NCBI GenBank assembly: GCA_964408805.1
Contig: CAYPAV010000024.1
Location: 1 to 62,247 of the forward strand
DNA: 62,247 nt
Origin: CAYPAV01 sp964408805
GTDB taxonomy: Bacteria; Pseudomonadota; Alphaproteobacteria; UBA8366
Direction of reading: 5' to 3'
The translations under genes and the position numbers were made by a program. Shown here piece by piece: positions 44,651 to 54,380 of the stretch. Within the stretch, counting starts at the first letter, position 1; every line of letters starts with the position of its first letter. Below the pieces are notes generated by a model. That model was not told the DNA's origin and ran no database searches. It saw nothing but the letters and a program-made list of their open reading frames with translations.

Positions 44651-45160
44651 TCAAAGCCGCCGGGCGGCAATTCGTTGTACGACTGCGGGGCTGGATTTCG
44701 AGCGGATGCCGTGCTCGTAGGCGATTACGGCGAAATCGTCGGCGACCGCGCGCTTGAGTTCATCGGGCCGCAGAAGAAAATCGGGGTTGCGCGGCCGGCC
44801 GAGGCGCTCGTTCCCGGCCGCGAAGGTCTCGTAAAGCAGGAGCCCGCCCGGCGCCGTCAGCCGGAGAATATCCGCCATGATCGGCCGCCAGAGATAGTTG
44901 GTCACGACGACGCCCGCAAAGGACCGGCCGGCGAGCGGAAAATCCGCCGTCTCTTCGAGGTCGAGCGCCAGTATTTCCACCCCGGGAACCCCCTCGAGAT
45001 CCGAGAGTTCCGAGACGTCGATATCGACGAAAGTCACCGGATGTCCCCGCGCCAGGAACAACCGGCCGTGCCGGCCGCCGCCGCAGGCGAGATCGAGCAC
45101 CGGCTCTTCGGATCGCATTTCGGGTGCGAATCGGACAATCCATTGCGAAGGTGGGTTCAT
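44651..45160 (-). CDS. small class I methyltransferase (TehB-like)
   Basis: The 169-residue protein has motif I VLDLACGGGRHGRLF and motif II FVDIDVSEL, then GVVVTNYLWRPIMADILRL and GGLLLYETFAAGN, as in TehB-type methyltransferases. It contains little beyond the Rossmann core. Tellurite or thiopurine methylation are known for relatives; no specific substrate can be given. Its stop is one base from that of the convergent amidase gene. Confidence 0.82.
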   Translation of the reverse strand: MNPPSQWIVRFAPEMRSEEPVLDLACGGGRHGRLFLARGHPVTFVDIDVSELSDLEGVPGVEILALDLEETADFPLAGRSFAGVVVTNYLWRPIMADILRLTAPGGLLLYETFAAGNERLGRPRNPDFLLRPDELKRAVADDFAVIAYEHGIRSKSSPAVVQRIAARRL

Positions 45161-45279
45161 ATCAAGTCATTGAAATAATGTGGTTACAGAGAACAAATTT
45201 CGAGGGTCTTGAGGCTTTCGACGCGAATCGCCATATAGGGTCGGATTGACGACGTGACGAGACCAGGACATTCGGACGG

Positions 45280-45702
45280 ATGATTACGTTCAATATACGC
45301 TGTGACAACGAACATGTCTTCGAGGCGTGGTTCAACAGCGGGGCGGCCTACGACGAGCAGGCAGCCTCGGGCAAGGTCGCTTGTCCGATCTGCGGCGATA
45401 CCAAGGTCAACAAGGCGCCGATGGCGCCGAGCGTGATCGGCGGCAAGTCGCGGTCCAGCGTTGACGACACGGGCGGGAAGGTCTCGATGATGCGCGATGC
45501 CCTGGTCGAGTTGCATCGCCACGTCGAGGCGAATTGCGAGGATGTCGGCGAGAAATTCGCCGACGAAGCCCGCAAGATCCACTACGGCGAGTCGGAGGCC
45601 CGCGATATTCACGGCAAGGCCACAGATGACGAGGTCCGCGAACTGAAGGAAGAAGAGATCGAATTTCATCAGCTCCCCGCCCTGCCGAGGACCGACAGCT
45701 AA
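45280..45702 (+). CDS. DUF1178 family protein
   Basis: The 140-residue protein begins MITFNIRCDNEHVFEAWF and has a CPICGD zinc-knuckle-like pair; the first Cys (RCDNEH) may complete the site. The middle segment (SMMRDALVELHRHVEANCEDVGEKFADEAR in part) and the HGKATDDEVRELKEEEIEF tail are typical of DUF1178. The function is unknown; it is common and almost always next to grx/nit/ubiG genes in alphaproteobacteria. It overlaps the convergent ubiG by four bases. Confidence 0.9.
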   Translation: MITFNIRCDNEHVFEAWFNSGAAYDEQAASGKVACPICGDTKVNKAPMAPSVIGGKSRSSVDDTGGKVSMMRDALVELHRHVEANCEDVGEKFADEARKIHYGESEARDIHGKATDDEVRELKEEEIEFHQLPALPRTDS

Positions 45703-46472
45703 CCCGCCGTTGCGCCGTCCTTCACCGCATGCACCATGTAATTGACGTTGATGTCGCGCGGATCGACGCGCCAGCGGTCGCGCACGGGATCGTAGACCAT
45801 GCCGGCCTGCATCTCGATCGACATGCCGCCGTGGCGGAGGGCCGCCGCCAGTTCCGAGGGCCGGACGAACTTCCGCCAGTCATGGGTTCCGCGCGGCAGC
45901 CAGCGCATCACGTATTCGGCGCCGACAATAGCGAGCGCGAAGGCCTTCGCGGTGCGGTTTAGGGTCGCCACGATCATCGCCCCGCCGGGGGCGACCAGCG
46001 TGGAGGCGGCCCCGATGAAGGCGCCGACATCGGCGACATGCTCGACGACTTCCATGTTTAGAACGACGTCGAACTCCACGCCCGTCGCCGCCATCCCCTC
46101 GGCGGTCCGATGGCGGTAGTCGATATCCAATCCCATACGCCCGGCATGGTTCTCGGCCACCCGAACATTTCGCTCGCTGGCATCGAGACCGGTCACGACG
46201 GCGCCGAGCCGCGCCATCGGTTCGGTCAACAACCCCCCGCCGCAGCCGATATCGAGGACCCGCAACCCGTCCAGTGGCCGCGCCCCTTCGGGGTCGCGTT
46301 CGAATTGTAGGCAGAGCCGGTCGCGAATGAAGGCGAGGCGAGCGGGGTTCAGCTTGTGCAACGGCCGGAAGCTTCCTTCCGGATCCCACCATTGATCGGC
46401 GAGCGCCGAGAATTTTGCGACTTCCGCCGCATCCACGCTCGCATCCGGTTGGGCGTTCGTCGTGGTCTCCAT
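45699..46472 (-). CDS. ubiG: 3-demethylubiquinol/polyprenyl-hydroxybenzoate O-methyltransferase
   Basis: The 257-residue enzyme performs both O-methylations of ubiquinone synthesis. It shows FSALADQWWDPEGSFRPLHKL at the N-terminus (the UbiG signature), motif I VLDIGCGGGLLTEPMARLG, NMEVVEHVADV, and the C-terminal INVNYMVHA. ATG 46472 has GGAG at 8 bases; a longer frame upstream is not coding. It is divergent from lysC, with about 140 bases shared as promoter region. Confidence 0.95.
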   Translation of the reverse strand: METTTNAQPDASVDAAEVAKFSALADQWWDPEGSFRPLHKLNPARLAFIRDRLCLQFERDPEGARPLDGLRVLDIGCGGGLLTEPMARLGAVVTGLDASERNVRVAENHAGRMGLDIDYRHRTAEGMAATGVEFDVVLNMEVVEHVADVGAFIGAASTLVAPGGAMIVATLNRTAKAFALAIVGAEYVMRWLPRGTHDWRKFVRPSELAAALRHGGMSIEMQAGMVYDPVRDRWRVDPRDINVNYMVHAVKDGATAG

Positions 46473-46613
46473 CGGTCGCTCCGTTCCTCTCCGACTTGTG
46501 CGGCCAACCTTGCGCTGGAGGGGGCTTATGAGTATGGATACGCCGCCTGTCGGAGGCAACCGCCCAGGGTTCGGGCACTGCGCCGGCGGTTTGGCATGAA
46601 TAGGGCGAACATC

Positions 46614-47834
46614 ATGGCGCGCGTGGTCCAGAAATTCGGCGGCACCTCGGTCGCGGACATCGACTGCATTCGTCGGGCCGCGAAAAAGGTCAAGGCGTCG
46701 GTCGATGCCGGCGACCAGGTTGCGGTGGTTGTCTCGGCGATGGCTGGTATCACGAACCGCTTGGCCGATTATGTCGGCGAGGTAAGTCCGCTTCACGATG
46801 CCCGCGAATATGATGTGGTGGTGTCGTCGGGCGAGCAGGTGACATCGGGCTTGATGGCGCTCGCCTTGCAGGAACTCGGCGTCTCGGCACGGTCCTGGCT
46901 TGCTTGGCAGCTGCCGATGCGGACCGACGACGTCCATGGCAAGGCGCGGATCGAGGCGATCGACACGGCGGAAATCGAGCGTCGCTTCGCCGACGATCAA
47001 GTTGCCGTCGTTCCGGGCTTTCAGGGCGTGGCCGGCAGCGGCCGGCTGACCACCCTTGGACGCGGCGGCTCGGATACCAGTGCGGTGGCGCTGGCCTCGG
47101 CGCTCGGCGCCGATTTCTGCGATATCTACACCGATGTCGATGGTGTCTATACGGCCGACCCGCGTATCGTCGTCAAGGCGCGGATGCTCGACCGGATCAC
47201 CTATGAGGAAATGTTGGAAATGGCTTCGCAGGGGGCCAAGGTGCTACAAACCCGCTCGGTCGAGATGGCGATGAAGCACGGTGTGAGACTGCGTGTCCGA
47301 TCCAGTTTCGAGGACGGCACGGGCACGCTCGTCGTTGATGAGGATGAAATCGTGGAACAACAGATCGTCAGCGGAATTGCCTATAGTCGGGACGAAGCGC
47401 GAATCACCTTGGTTCAAGTACCGGACCGGCCTGGTGTCGCGGCGGGAATTTTCGGGCCGCTTGCCGACGAGAACATCAATGTGGACATGATCGTCCAAAG
47501 CACCGCCGCCGATGGGGCGCTGACGGATATCACCTTCACCGTCGGGAGAACGGATTTCGATCCCGCGCTGAAGGTTCTTGAAAATGTCCGGGAAAGCATC
47601 GGTTTCGCCTCGGTGATCGCGGATTCGGATGTGGTCAAGGTCTCGGTTATCGGGGTCGGCATGCGCAGTCACGCCGGCGTCGCCCAGAAGATGTTCAGTA
47701 CCTTGTCGGAGAAGGGGATCAATATTCAGGTGATCTCGACCTCCGAGATCAAGATCAGCGTATTGATCGCCGAGGAATACGTGGAGCTGGCGCTTCGGAC
47801 GCTGCACACCGCCTACGGTTTGGACGCCGATTAA
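46614..47834 (+). CDS. lysC: aspartate kinase
   Basis: The 406-residue kinase makes aspartyl-4-phosphate, the first step to Lys, Thr and Met. It starts VVQKFGGTSVADID, followed by GRGGSDTSAVALA, DVDGVYTADPRI, and two ACT domains (about 265-340 and 345-406; VPDRPGVAAGIFGPL, IQVISTSEIKISVLI) for feedback control. ATG 46614 has AGGG upstream; ATG 46596 would add six residues. The length is that of single-function LysC with alpha/beta subunit overlap possible inside. Confidence 0.95.
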   Translation: MARVVQKFGGTSVADIDCIRRAAKKVKASVDAGDQVAVVVSAMAGITNRLADYVGEVSPLHDAREYDVVVSSGEQVTSGLMALALQELGVSARSWLAWQLPMRTDDVHGKARIEAIDTAEIERRFADDQVAVVPGFQGVAGSGRLTTLGRGGSDTSAVALASALGADFCDIYTDVDGVYTADPRIVVKARMLDRITYEEMLEMASQGAKVLQTRSVEMAMKHGVRLRVRSSFEDGTGTLVVDEDEIVEQQIVSGIAYSRDEARITLVQVPDRPGVAAGIFGPLADENINVDMIVQSTAADGALTDITFTVGRTDFDPALKVLENVRESIGFASVIADSDVVKVSVIGVGMRSHAGVAQKMFSTLSEKGINIQVISTSEIKISVLIAEEYVELALRTLHTAYGLDAD

Positions 47835-47883
47835 CACCAAGGCGCACGACGCCCGAATTCACGGCGACGCGCAACGGGTCGCA

Positions 47884-50157
47884 ATGACGGAAGAGCGAAA
47901 CTGGATTGGGTCTCGCCGCTTGCTTCGGCAGCTGCGGGATGAGATGGCGGGTCATGGAACCGGCCAGGAACGGCTTGACCGCATCGTCCAGCTGATCGCC
48001 GTCGGTATGGTCGCCGAGGTTTGCTCGGTCTATCTGCTGCGGCCGGGCGATATTCTGGAACTCTACGCGACCGAGGGCCTGCGCAAGGACGCCGTGCATC
48101 GCACGCGATTGCGCCTTGGCGAGGGCTTGGTCGGCAATATCGGCGCTCATGCGCGGCCGCTGGCGCTCGCCGACGCGCAAAGCCATCCCGAATTCGCCTT
48201 CCGTCCGGAAACCGGAGAAGAAATATACAACGCCCTTCTCGGCGTGCCGATTTTGCGCGGCGGCCGGGTGCTGGGCGTGCTGGTCGTCCAAAACCAGACG
48301 GCCCGGGACTATGCCGAGGAGGAGTTGGAAACGCTTGAGACGATCGCGATGGTCGTCGCCGAACTGATATCGGGCGGAGATCTGGTCCATCCGGACGAAC
48401 TCGGCGTCGCCGAAAGTGTCGCGGGGACGCCGGTACGGTTGGACGGCGTGGGCCTGAACGGCGGTTTGTCGCTCGGCGCCGCGGTCTTGCACCGGCGGGG
48501 AGCCACGATCAGCCAGACCGTCTCGGAAGATCCCGATCGGGAACTCGAGCGTCTCGCCGAGGCGCTGGCCAGCATGCAGGGCGCGCTCGATACGATGCTT
48601 GAAACCTATAGCGGCGGCGATGGGGGAGAGCATCTCGATATCCTTCGAACCTATCGGATGTTCGCCGACGATATCGGCTGGGTCGGGCGTATTCGGGAGG
48701 CGATCCAGAGCGGTCTCACCGCCGAGGCCGCCGTCTCAAAGGTCCTGAACGACACTCGCTTGCGGATGCAGACCGCCGAAGACCCCTATATCCGCGAACG
48801 CCTCATGGATCTCGACGATCTCGGTTACCGGCTGTTGCAGCATTTGACCGGCGAGACGGGGCCCGCGGCGGCCATGAATGATGACGAAGCCGAGTTCATC
48901 CTCGTGGCGCGCTCGATGGGTCCGGCGGAACTGCTGGACTACGATCGCGACCGGCTGCGCGGACTTGTGCTGGAAGAGGGATCCTACAATTCGCACGCGG
49001 CGATCGTGGCGCGTGCGCTGGATATTCCGGTTGTCGGAAACGTTCGCTATGTCCTTAGCAAGCTGGAGGAGGGTGCCTCGGTGTTTGTCGACGGGGATTC
49101 CGGCATCGTCGTCATCCGGCCGGGCGCCGATTTCGAACGCCGCGTCGTTGAAAGCGTCACCGCCAAGGCGCGTGCCAGGGCGGAAGAGGCGGTCCATCGG
49201 GACCTTCCCGCCGTAACGCTTGATGGCGAAGCCATCTCGCTGATGATCAATGCGGGGCTTCTGATCGATCTCGAGCATCTGGAGGAGACGGGTGCCGACG
49301 GCGTCGGCCTGCTGCGGACGGAGATTTCCTTCATGCTGCAAGCCGCGTTTCCGAGCGTCGAGGAGCAGCGGGCGGTCTATGAGCGTATTTACGAGGCCGC
49401 CGGCGATAAACCCGTCGTCCTTCGGACCCTCGATATCGGTGGCGACAAACTGCTGCCCTATTTCAGCGGGGCCGAGGACGAGAATCCGGCGATGGGCTGG
49501 CGCGCGATGCGGATCGCCCTCGATCGCCCCAAAATGCTGTGCAATCAGCTTCGCGCGCTGATCGAAGCCGCGAATGGCCGGGATCTCAAGGTCATGTTTC
49601 CCATGGTGAGCGAGGTCGCGGAATTCGACTCCGCGAGGCGGCTGCTCGATCGCGAATTGGACCGAGTGGCGGCCGCTGGCGGGACCGTGCCGAGGGAGAT
49701 AAGTGTCGGCGTCATGCTGGAGGTGCCCTCTCTCTATTTCCAATTGCCCGCGCTTTTGGGGCGGATCGATTTTCTGTCCGTCGGCTCGAACGATCTGTTG
49801 CAGTTTCTGTTCGCGAGCGATCGGGGGAATCCTCGCGTCGGCGCGCGCTATGATGCCTTGGCCCCGGCCGCGCTGCGGCTCTTCAAGGATGTCGTCCGGC
49901 AGTGTGACGATGCCGGCGTGCCGGTCGGCCTATGTGGTGAAATCGCGGGGCGGCCGCTCGAGGCGATGGCGCTGATAGGGGTCGGATTTAGGTCGCTTTC
50001 GATGAGCCCCGGCGCTATCGGCGCGATCCGAATGATGACGCGCCGTCTCGATTCCCGCGCCCTGACGGCCTATCTGGATTCGATCGTGTTGGGGCCGGAT
50101 CACAGTCTGCGGGGCAAACTCACCGCCTATGCGCGCGATCATGACATCGGCATCTAA
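47884..50157 (+). CDS. ptsP: nitrogen-type PTS enzyme I (PtsP)
   Basis: The 757-residue EI-Ntr has a GAF domain (about 20-165) that senses nitrogen status, then the EI core. The phospho-His is H371 in EEGSYNSHAAIVAR, the PEP-binding barrel shows GVGLLRTEISFM, LRTLDIGGDKLLPYF, and the active-site Cys is in VGLCGEIAG. It phosphorylates NPr in the regulatory PTS-Ntr. The gene order lysC-ptsP is widespread in alphaproteobacteria. Confidence 0.95.
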   Translation: MTEERNWIGSRRLLRQLRDEMAGHGTGQERLDRIVQLIAVGMVAEVCSVYLLRPGDILELYATEGLRKDAVHRTRLRLGEGLVGNIGAHARPLALADAQSHPEFAFRPETGEEIYNALLGVPILRGGRVLGVLVVQNQTARDYAEEELETLETIAMVVAELISGGDLVHPDELGVAESVAGTPVRLDGVGLNGGLSLGAAVLHRRGATISQTVSEDPDRELERLAEALASMQGALDTMLETYSGGDGGEHLDILRTYRMFADDIGWVGRIREAIQSGLTAEAAVSKVLNDTRLRMQTAEDPYIRERLMDLDDLGYRLLQHLTGETGPAAAMNDDEAEFILVARSMGPAELLDYDRDRLRGLVLEEGSYNSHAAIVARALDIPVVGNVRYVLSKLEEGASVFVDGDSGIVVIRPGADFERRVVESVTAKARARAEEAVHRDLPAVTLDGEAISLMINAGLLIDLEHLEETGADGVGLLRTEISFMLQAAFPSVEEQRAVYERIYEAAGDKPVVLRTLDIGGDKLLPYFSGAEDENPAMGWRAMRIALDRPKMLCNQLRALIEAANGRDLKVMFPMVSEVAEFDSARRLLDRELDRVAAAGGTVPREISVGVMLEVPSLYFQLPALLGRIDFLSVGSNDLLQFLFASDRGNPRVGARYDALAPAALRLFKDVVRQCDDAGVPVGLCGEIAGRPLEAMALIGVGFRSLSMSPGAIGAIRMMTRRLDSRALTAYLDSIVLGPDHSLRGKLTAYARDHDIGI

Positions 50158-50302
50158 ACCAATAATATGTTGAATGGGATGGATTAGTCCTGTTATTGAA
50201 GCTTGAGAGCGACCCGATCTATTCGGACGGGTGTGATAGGCGTGCCTTGAGCGTCAATCTTTGAACCCGAATATCGGGTCGGATGGAAGGGTGACGCGGT
50301 AA

Positions 50303-51730
50303 GTGTGGAAATCCAATAGGAAAGCGGACGCGGAGACGCGCCAAAAGGGGGCCGCCGGCGACGGACCGATGACGGTCGGCCGGTATCTGAAGTCGAGCCG
50401 GGAGGGTCTTGGTCAGTCGATCGAGGATATCGTGGCCATGCTGCGTATTCATCGCTCCTACATCGATGCCATCGAGGCCGGTGAAGTCGATCGGCTGCCG
50501 GGCCCGGCCTATGCCATCGGATTCGTCCGAACCTACGCCGAGCAGCTGGGCCTGGACGGCGCCGAGGTCGTTCGCCAATTCAAGGAGGAACCGGAAAACC
50601 TGGTCGGCAAGACGCAGTTGGTCTTTCCGTCGCCTCTGCCGGAAGGACGCATCCCGAGCGGCGCGATCCTGCTCGTTGCGGTGATCCTGCTGGCCGTTGT
50701 TTATGGCGGATGGATATCGGTGAGCTCGCAGGGGAATATTCTCGGCGAATTCGTGCCGGCGCTGCCCGAGCGGTTCGCGGCTCTTTTCGGCGCCAACGAG
50801 AAATCGCCCGCGCCGGTGGTCGAGGGACCCTCGGTCTCCACCGATGAGCAGACCTCTTCGTCGACGGATCCCAAGAAGACCGTGGCCGAGGATCCGGCGC
50901 CGAAGGCGGTCGCGTCCAGTGACATCACAACCGCGAGCCCCGTTGCTCCCAAGGTTGGCACCAACGAAGCGGGTACGGGAGAAACACCCGCCAAACCGGC
51001 CGTGACGAACGAGACGGAGACGGATACCGCGCAGGCGAACGAACCGCCGGGGAAACCGACCGATCCACCGGTCAAGGTCCTTGGCGCCGAGGCGGGCGGC
51101 ACGACGGGTGACGAGGGTTCCGCGCCGGCTACGACAACCGCGAACGCGGCGGTTGCGAAAATCAACGGGACGGCCGCCGCGACCGGAACCGGGGAAACCA
51201 CCGGACCGGCAATATCGAATGATCCCGCGACATCCGGCGGAGAGACGGCGAGTGCTGGCGAAGCCGTACGGAAACCAAGTCAAGCAGATGAATCTTTGTC
51301 GGCCGTGACCGCCGCGCCAACGCGCCCGAAAACGGTGCCGGTCGATCCCATTCCCGGCGAGACACCGACGACCGTGGCCGAAAAGACCGACGATCCGTCA
51401 TCGCCGTCCCCGTCAGCCGACCCCGATGAACCGAAGATTTACGGGGCCGACAACAAGGAATCGCGGATCATTATCCGCGCGGTCAGCGACAGTTGGGCCG
51501 AAGTCCGGAACAGCGATGGCGACCTTCTGTTGAGCCGCGTTCTGCGAGAGGGCGATAGCTACCGCGTGCCCGATCTCGCCGGCCTGACGCTGGCGACCGG
51601 GAATGCCGGCGGTCTGGAGTTCAGCGTCGACGGTGAAACCGCGCCGGCGATCGGACCGTTTGGTTCGGTGCGGCGAAACGTCATGCTCAACCCCGATGCG
51701 CTGAAAGACGGCAAAGCGCATACACGTTAG
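50303..51730 (+). CDS. RodZ-like HTH/DUF4115 membrane protein
   Basis: The 475-residue protein has an N-terminal cytoplasmic Xre/RodZ-type HTH (about 23-95; VGRYLKSSREGLGQSIEDIV, AGEVDRLPGPAYAIGFVRTYA), a transmembrane helix (about 118-138), a very long low-complexity Thr/Ala/Pro/Glu linker (about 165-380) and a C-terminal DUF4115 domain (about 390-470; IIIRAVSDSWAEVRNSDG). RodZ ties MreB to the cell wall. GTG 50303 is the outer start; ATG 50369 is a plausible shorter one just before the HTH. The linker is unusually long. Confidence 0.85.
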   Translation: MWKSNRKADAETRQKGAAGDGPMTVGRYLKSSREGLGQSIEDIVAMLRIHRSYIDAIEAGEVDRLPGPAYAIGFVRTYAEQLGLDGAEVVRQFKEEPENLVGKTQLVFPSPLPEGRIPSGAILLVAVILLAVVYGGWISVSSQGNILGEFVPALPERFAALFGANEKSPAPVVEGPSVSTDEQTSSSTDPKKTVAEDPAPKAVASSDITTASPVAPKVGTNEAGTGETPAKPAVTNETETDTAQANEPPGKPTDPPVKVLGAEAGGTTGDEGSAPATTTANAAVAKINGTAAATGTGETTGPAISNDPATSGGETASAGEAVRKPSQADESLSAVTAAPTRPKTVPVDPIPGETPTTVAEKTDDPSSPSPSADPDEPKIYGADNKESRIIIRAVSDSWAEVRNSDGDLLLSRVLREGDSYRVPDLAGLTLATGNAGGLEFSVDGETAPAIGPFGSVRRNVMLNPDALKDGKAHTR

Positions 51731-51846
51731 CTGGATTGTTGGAAGGTATCGAAGGGCGCGCTTGATCAAGGGCGTCGACCGACGCATCTTGCGCTTCCGG
51801 GAGACGCCGGTTTTTGAACACGAACAGGAAAGGTCGAATCCGTCAT

Positions 51847-53091
51847 ATGTCGTCCATGAAACCGGTCCGAGGAACCCATGATTTGCTGCCGGACGCGATG
51901 CGCGCGCATCGCCGCGTCGTCGAAGCCGCGCGCGAAATCGCCGCTCGCTACGGTTACGACGAGATGGCGACGCCGATCTTCGAGTTTTCGGACGTGTTTA
52001 GGCGCACCCTGGGAGATACCTCCGATATCGTCGCCAAGGAGATGTATACACTGACGACCAAAGGGGGCGAGGAAATCACGCTCCGGCCCGAGAATACGGC
52101 GGGCGTCGCGCGGTGTTTCATTTCGGAGGGTTTGGCGCAACTGACACCGCTTAAATATTTCTATGCGGGCCCCATGTTTCGCCACGAACGTCCCCAAAAA
52201 GGGCGGCTGCGCCAGTTTCATCAAATCGGCGTCGAAACCATAGGTGTCGCCACGTCGCAAGCGGACATCGAGGTGATCGCGGCGGGTGCCCGGATTTTGG
52301 ACTCACTTGGACTGGCCGACCGGACCGAGTTGCGGCTCAATACCCTTGGCGATCCGGATAGCCGCCAAGAATATCGCCAGGCGCTGGTCACGTATTTCGA
52401 GGGTCGGCTCGACGATCTCTCCACCGAAAGTCGGGACCGGCTTTCACGCAATCCGCTCCGTATTCTGGACTCTAAAAGCGAGGGCGATCGCGCGGTCATC
52501 GCCGACGCCCCCGTCTTCGCCGAGTATCTCAACCCGGAGAGCCGCGACTTTTTCGATTCCGTAACCGAAGGTCTCGGAGCGCTCGGCATCGACTTCACCT
52601 TGGACCCGCGATTGGTCCGGGGGCTCGACTACTATACCCACACCGCCTTCGAGTTCGTCACCGGCGATCTCGGGGCTCAGGATGCGGTCATGGCAGGCGG
52701 GCGCTATGACGGGCTGATCGCCCAGATGGGTGGAACCGATACGCCGGGCGTGGGATGGGCCGCCGGTGTCGAACGTTTGGTCATGCTGTGTGAGGAACCG
52801 CCCCCGCCACCCCGCCCGGTGGCGTTGATCCCGGTGGGCGAAACCGCGGCCGCGCGGCTGCTCGCCCTCGCCGAGGAATTGCGGGCGAGCGGCCTTCGCG
52901 TGGATCTCGGCTATAGCGGCAATCTTGGCCGTCGCATGAAGCGCGCCAATCGAATCGCCGCCGCCGCGGCCGTGATCGTAGGCGACGATGAGCTTGCGCG
53001 TGCGGCCGCGACCGTGCGCGACATGGAAACGGGCGAACAGGACGAGGTTCCGCTCGCGGCATTGGCGGAGCGGCTCGCCCGATATCGGTAG
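51847..53091 (+). CDS. hisS: histidyl-tRNA synthetase
   Basis: The 414-residue class II enzyme has motif 1 region, motif 2 in FRHERPQKGRLRQFHQIG, the histidine-specific motifs RGLDYYTHTAFEF and GGRYDGL, motif 3 GVGWAAGVERLVM, and the C-terminal anticodon-binding domain (about 322-414). ATG 51847 (MSSMKPVRGTHD) or ATG 51856 are both possible. The gene is followed by hemA after eight bases. Confidence 0.96.
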   Translation: MSSMKPVRGTHDLLPDAMRAHRRVVEAAREIAARYGYDEMATPIFEFSDVFRRTLGDTSDIVAKEMYTLTTKGGEEITLRPENTAGVARCFISEGLAQLTPLKYFYAGPMFRHERPQKGRLRQFHQIGVETIGVATSQADIEVIAAGARILDSLGLADRTELRLNTLGDPDSRQEYRQALVTYFEGRLDDLSTESRDRLSRNPLRILDSKSEGDRAVIADAPVFAEYLNPESRDFFDSVTEGLGALGIDFTLDPRLVRGLDYYTHTAFEFVTGDLGAQDAVMAGGRYDGLIAQMGGTDTPGVGWAAGVERLVMLCEEPPPPPRPVALIPVGETAAARLLALAEELRASGLRVDLGYSGNLGRRMKRANRIAAAAAVIVGDDELARAAATVRDMETGEQDEVPLAALAERLARYR

Positions 53092-53099
53092 AGGGTAAT

Positions 53100-54380
53100 A
53101 TGTCGCCGGAGAAACCGGCCCGAATATTCGCCTTGGGCGTGAACCACAGATCGGGATCCGCGTTCCTGCGGGACCGGCTGTTTCTCGACGAGGCGCGAAC
53201 CGAGGATTTTTATCGGCGATTGGCCACCGGCTCGATCCGCCAGGCGGTCGTGCTCTCGACCTGCGACCGGGTCGAGGTGCAGGGCGCCGATCCCGACCCG
53301 GCGCGCGCCGTGGAGACGATCCGCGATCTTCTGGCCGCGGCCGGCGGTCTGGAGGCAGACGCGCTCAAGGAAGAACTCTACATCAAAACGGACGAGGCGG
53401 CGGTTCGCCACGTCTTCGCGGTCGCGGCCTCTCTCGACAGTCAGATCATCGGCGAGCCGCAAGTTCTGGGACAGGTGAAAACGGGACATCGCGCGGCACG
53501 GTCGGCGGGCTTGATGGGGCCCGAGTTGGACGATCTGCTGCAGGCCGCCTATGCGACCGCGAAACGGGTGCGAACCGAAACCACGATTGGTGCTCGGGGG
53601 GTCTCCATTGCCTCAGTGGCCACGCAGGTCGCGCGTGATTTGCATGGCCGATTGGAGGATGTTTCGGTCCTCGCGGTCGGACTCGGCGAGATCGGCGATT
53701 TGATCGTTCAGCAATTGCGTGCCGGCGGCGTTTCCCGGGTCGAACTCACTGGACCGGAACGCCGGGTCGAGACCGAGGCGCGCCATTCGGGGGCGCATTT
53801 TCTTGCCTATGACGAGCTTGATGCGGGGTTGGCGCGGGCGGATGTCGTCGTTTCCGCGGCCGGATTTGGCCGCTACGTCATTGATTCGGACAAGGTCCGG
53901 AATGCGCTGCGGCGGCGGCGCCAGCGACCCATTCTGTTCATCGACGGTGGTATTCCGCTCGATGTCGAACCGGATGTGCATGGGCTCGATGGTGCCTTCG
54001 TCTATACACTCGACGATCTCGAACGGGTGGCCATGGAAGGCCGTCGCGAACGGGAAGCCGTCTCGATGGAGGCCTGGCGAATCGTCGATGAGGCGGCCGA
54101 AATTTGGCGAGTCGCGCGGACCGCGCGCGAGGCGGCACCGACGGTCGTGGCGCTTCGTCGGCGGTTCGAGAATATTCGCGAGGAAGTTCTTGCCGCCAAT
54201 GGCGAAGCGGATGCGGGCGAGGCGACCCGGCTCTTGATAAATCGTCTATTACACGATCCGAGTATCGCGATAAGCGCGCTGGCCGCCGGAAAGGATGGCG
54301 CGTCTCTCGAAACGGAGCGTTTGGTCCGGCACCTTTTCGCGCTCGAGGGCGATGAGGAATCGGAAGAGGAGGACAAATGA
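53100..54380 (+). CDS. hemA: glutamyl-tRNA reductase, divergent
   Basis: The 426-residue protein has the GluTR layout: catalytic domain with LSTCDRVEVQG (C55; the family motif is STCNR), SLDSQIIGEPQVLGQVK, NADPH domain (about 165-315) and C-terminal dimerisation helix. It would make glutamate-1-semialdehyde for C5 haem synthesis. The NADPH segment LAVGLGEIGDLIV and TGPERRVE departs from the usual GAGEMG and NRT. Most alphaproteobacteria use the C4 (ALA synthase) route, so its presence is unusual. ATGA overlap with prfA. Confidence 0.87.
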   Translation: MSPEKPARIFALGVNHRSGSAFLRDRLFLDEARTEDFYRRLATGSIRQAVVLSTCDRVEVQGADPDPARAVETIRDLLAAAGGLEADALKEELYIKTDEAAVRHVFAVAASLDSQIIGEPQVLGQVKTGHRAARSAGLMGPELDDLLQAAYATAKRVRTETTIGARGVSIASVATQVARDLHGRLEDVSVLAVGLGEIGDLIVQQLRAGGVSRVELTGPERRVETEARHSGAHFLAYDELDAGLARADVVVSAAGFGRYVIDSDKVRNALRRRRQRPILFIDGGIPLDVEPDVHGLDGAFVYTLDDLERVAMEGRREREAVSMEAWRIVDEAAEIWRVARTAREAAPTVVALRRRFENIREEVLAANGEADAGEATRLLINRLLHDPSIAISALAAGKDGASLETERLVRHLFALEGDEESEEEDK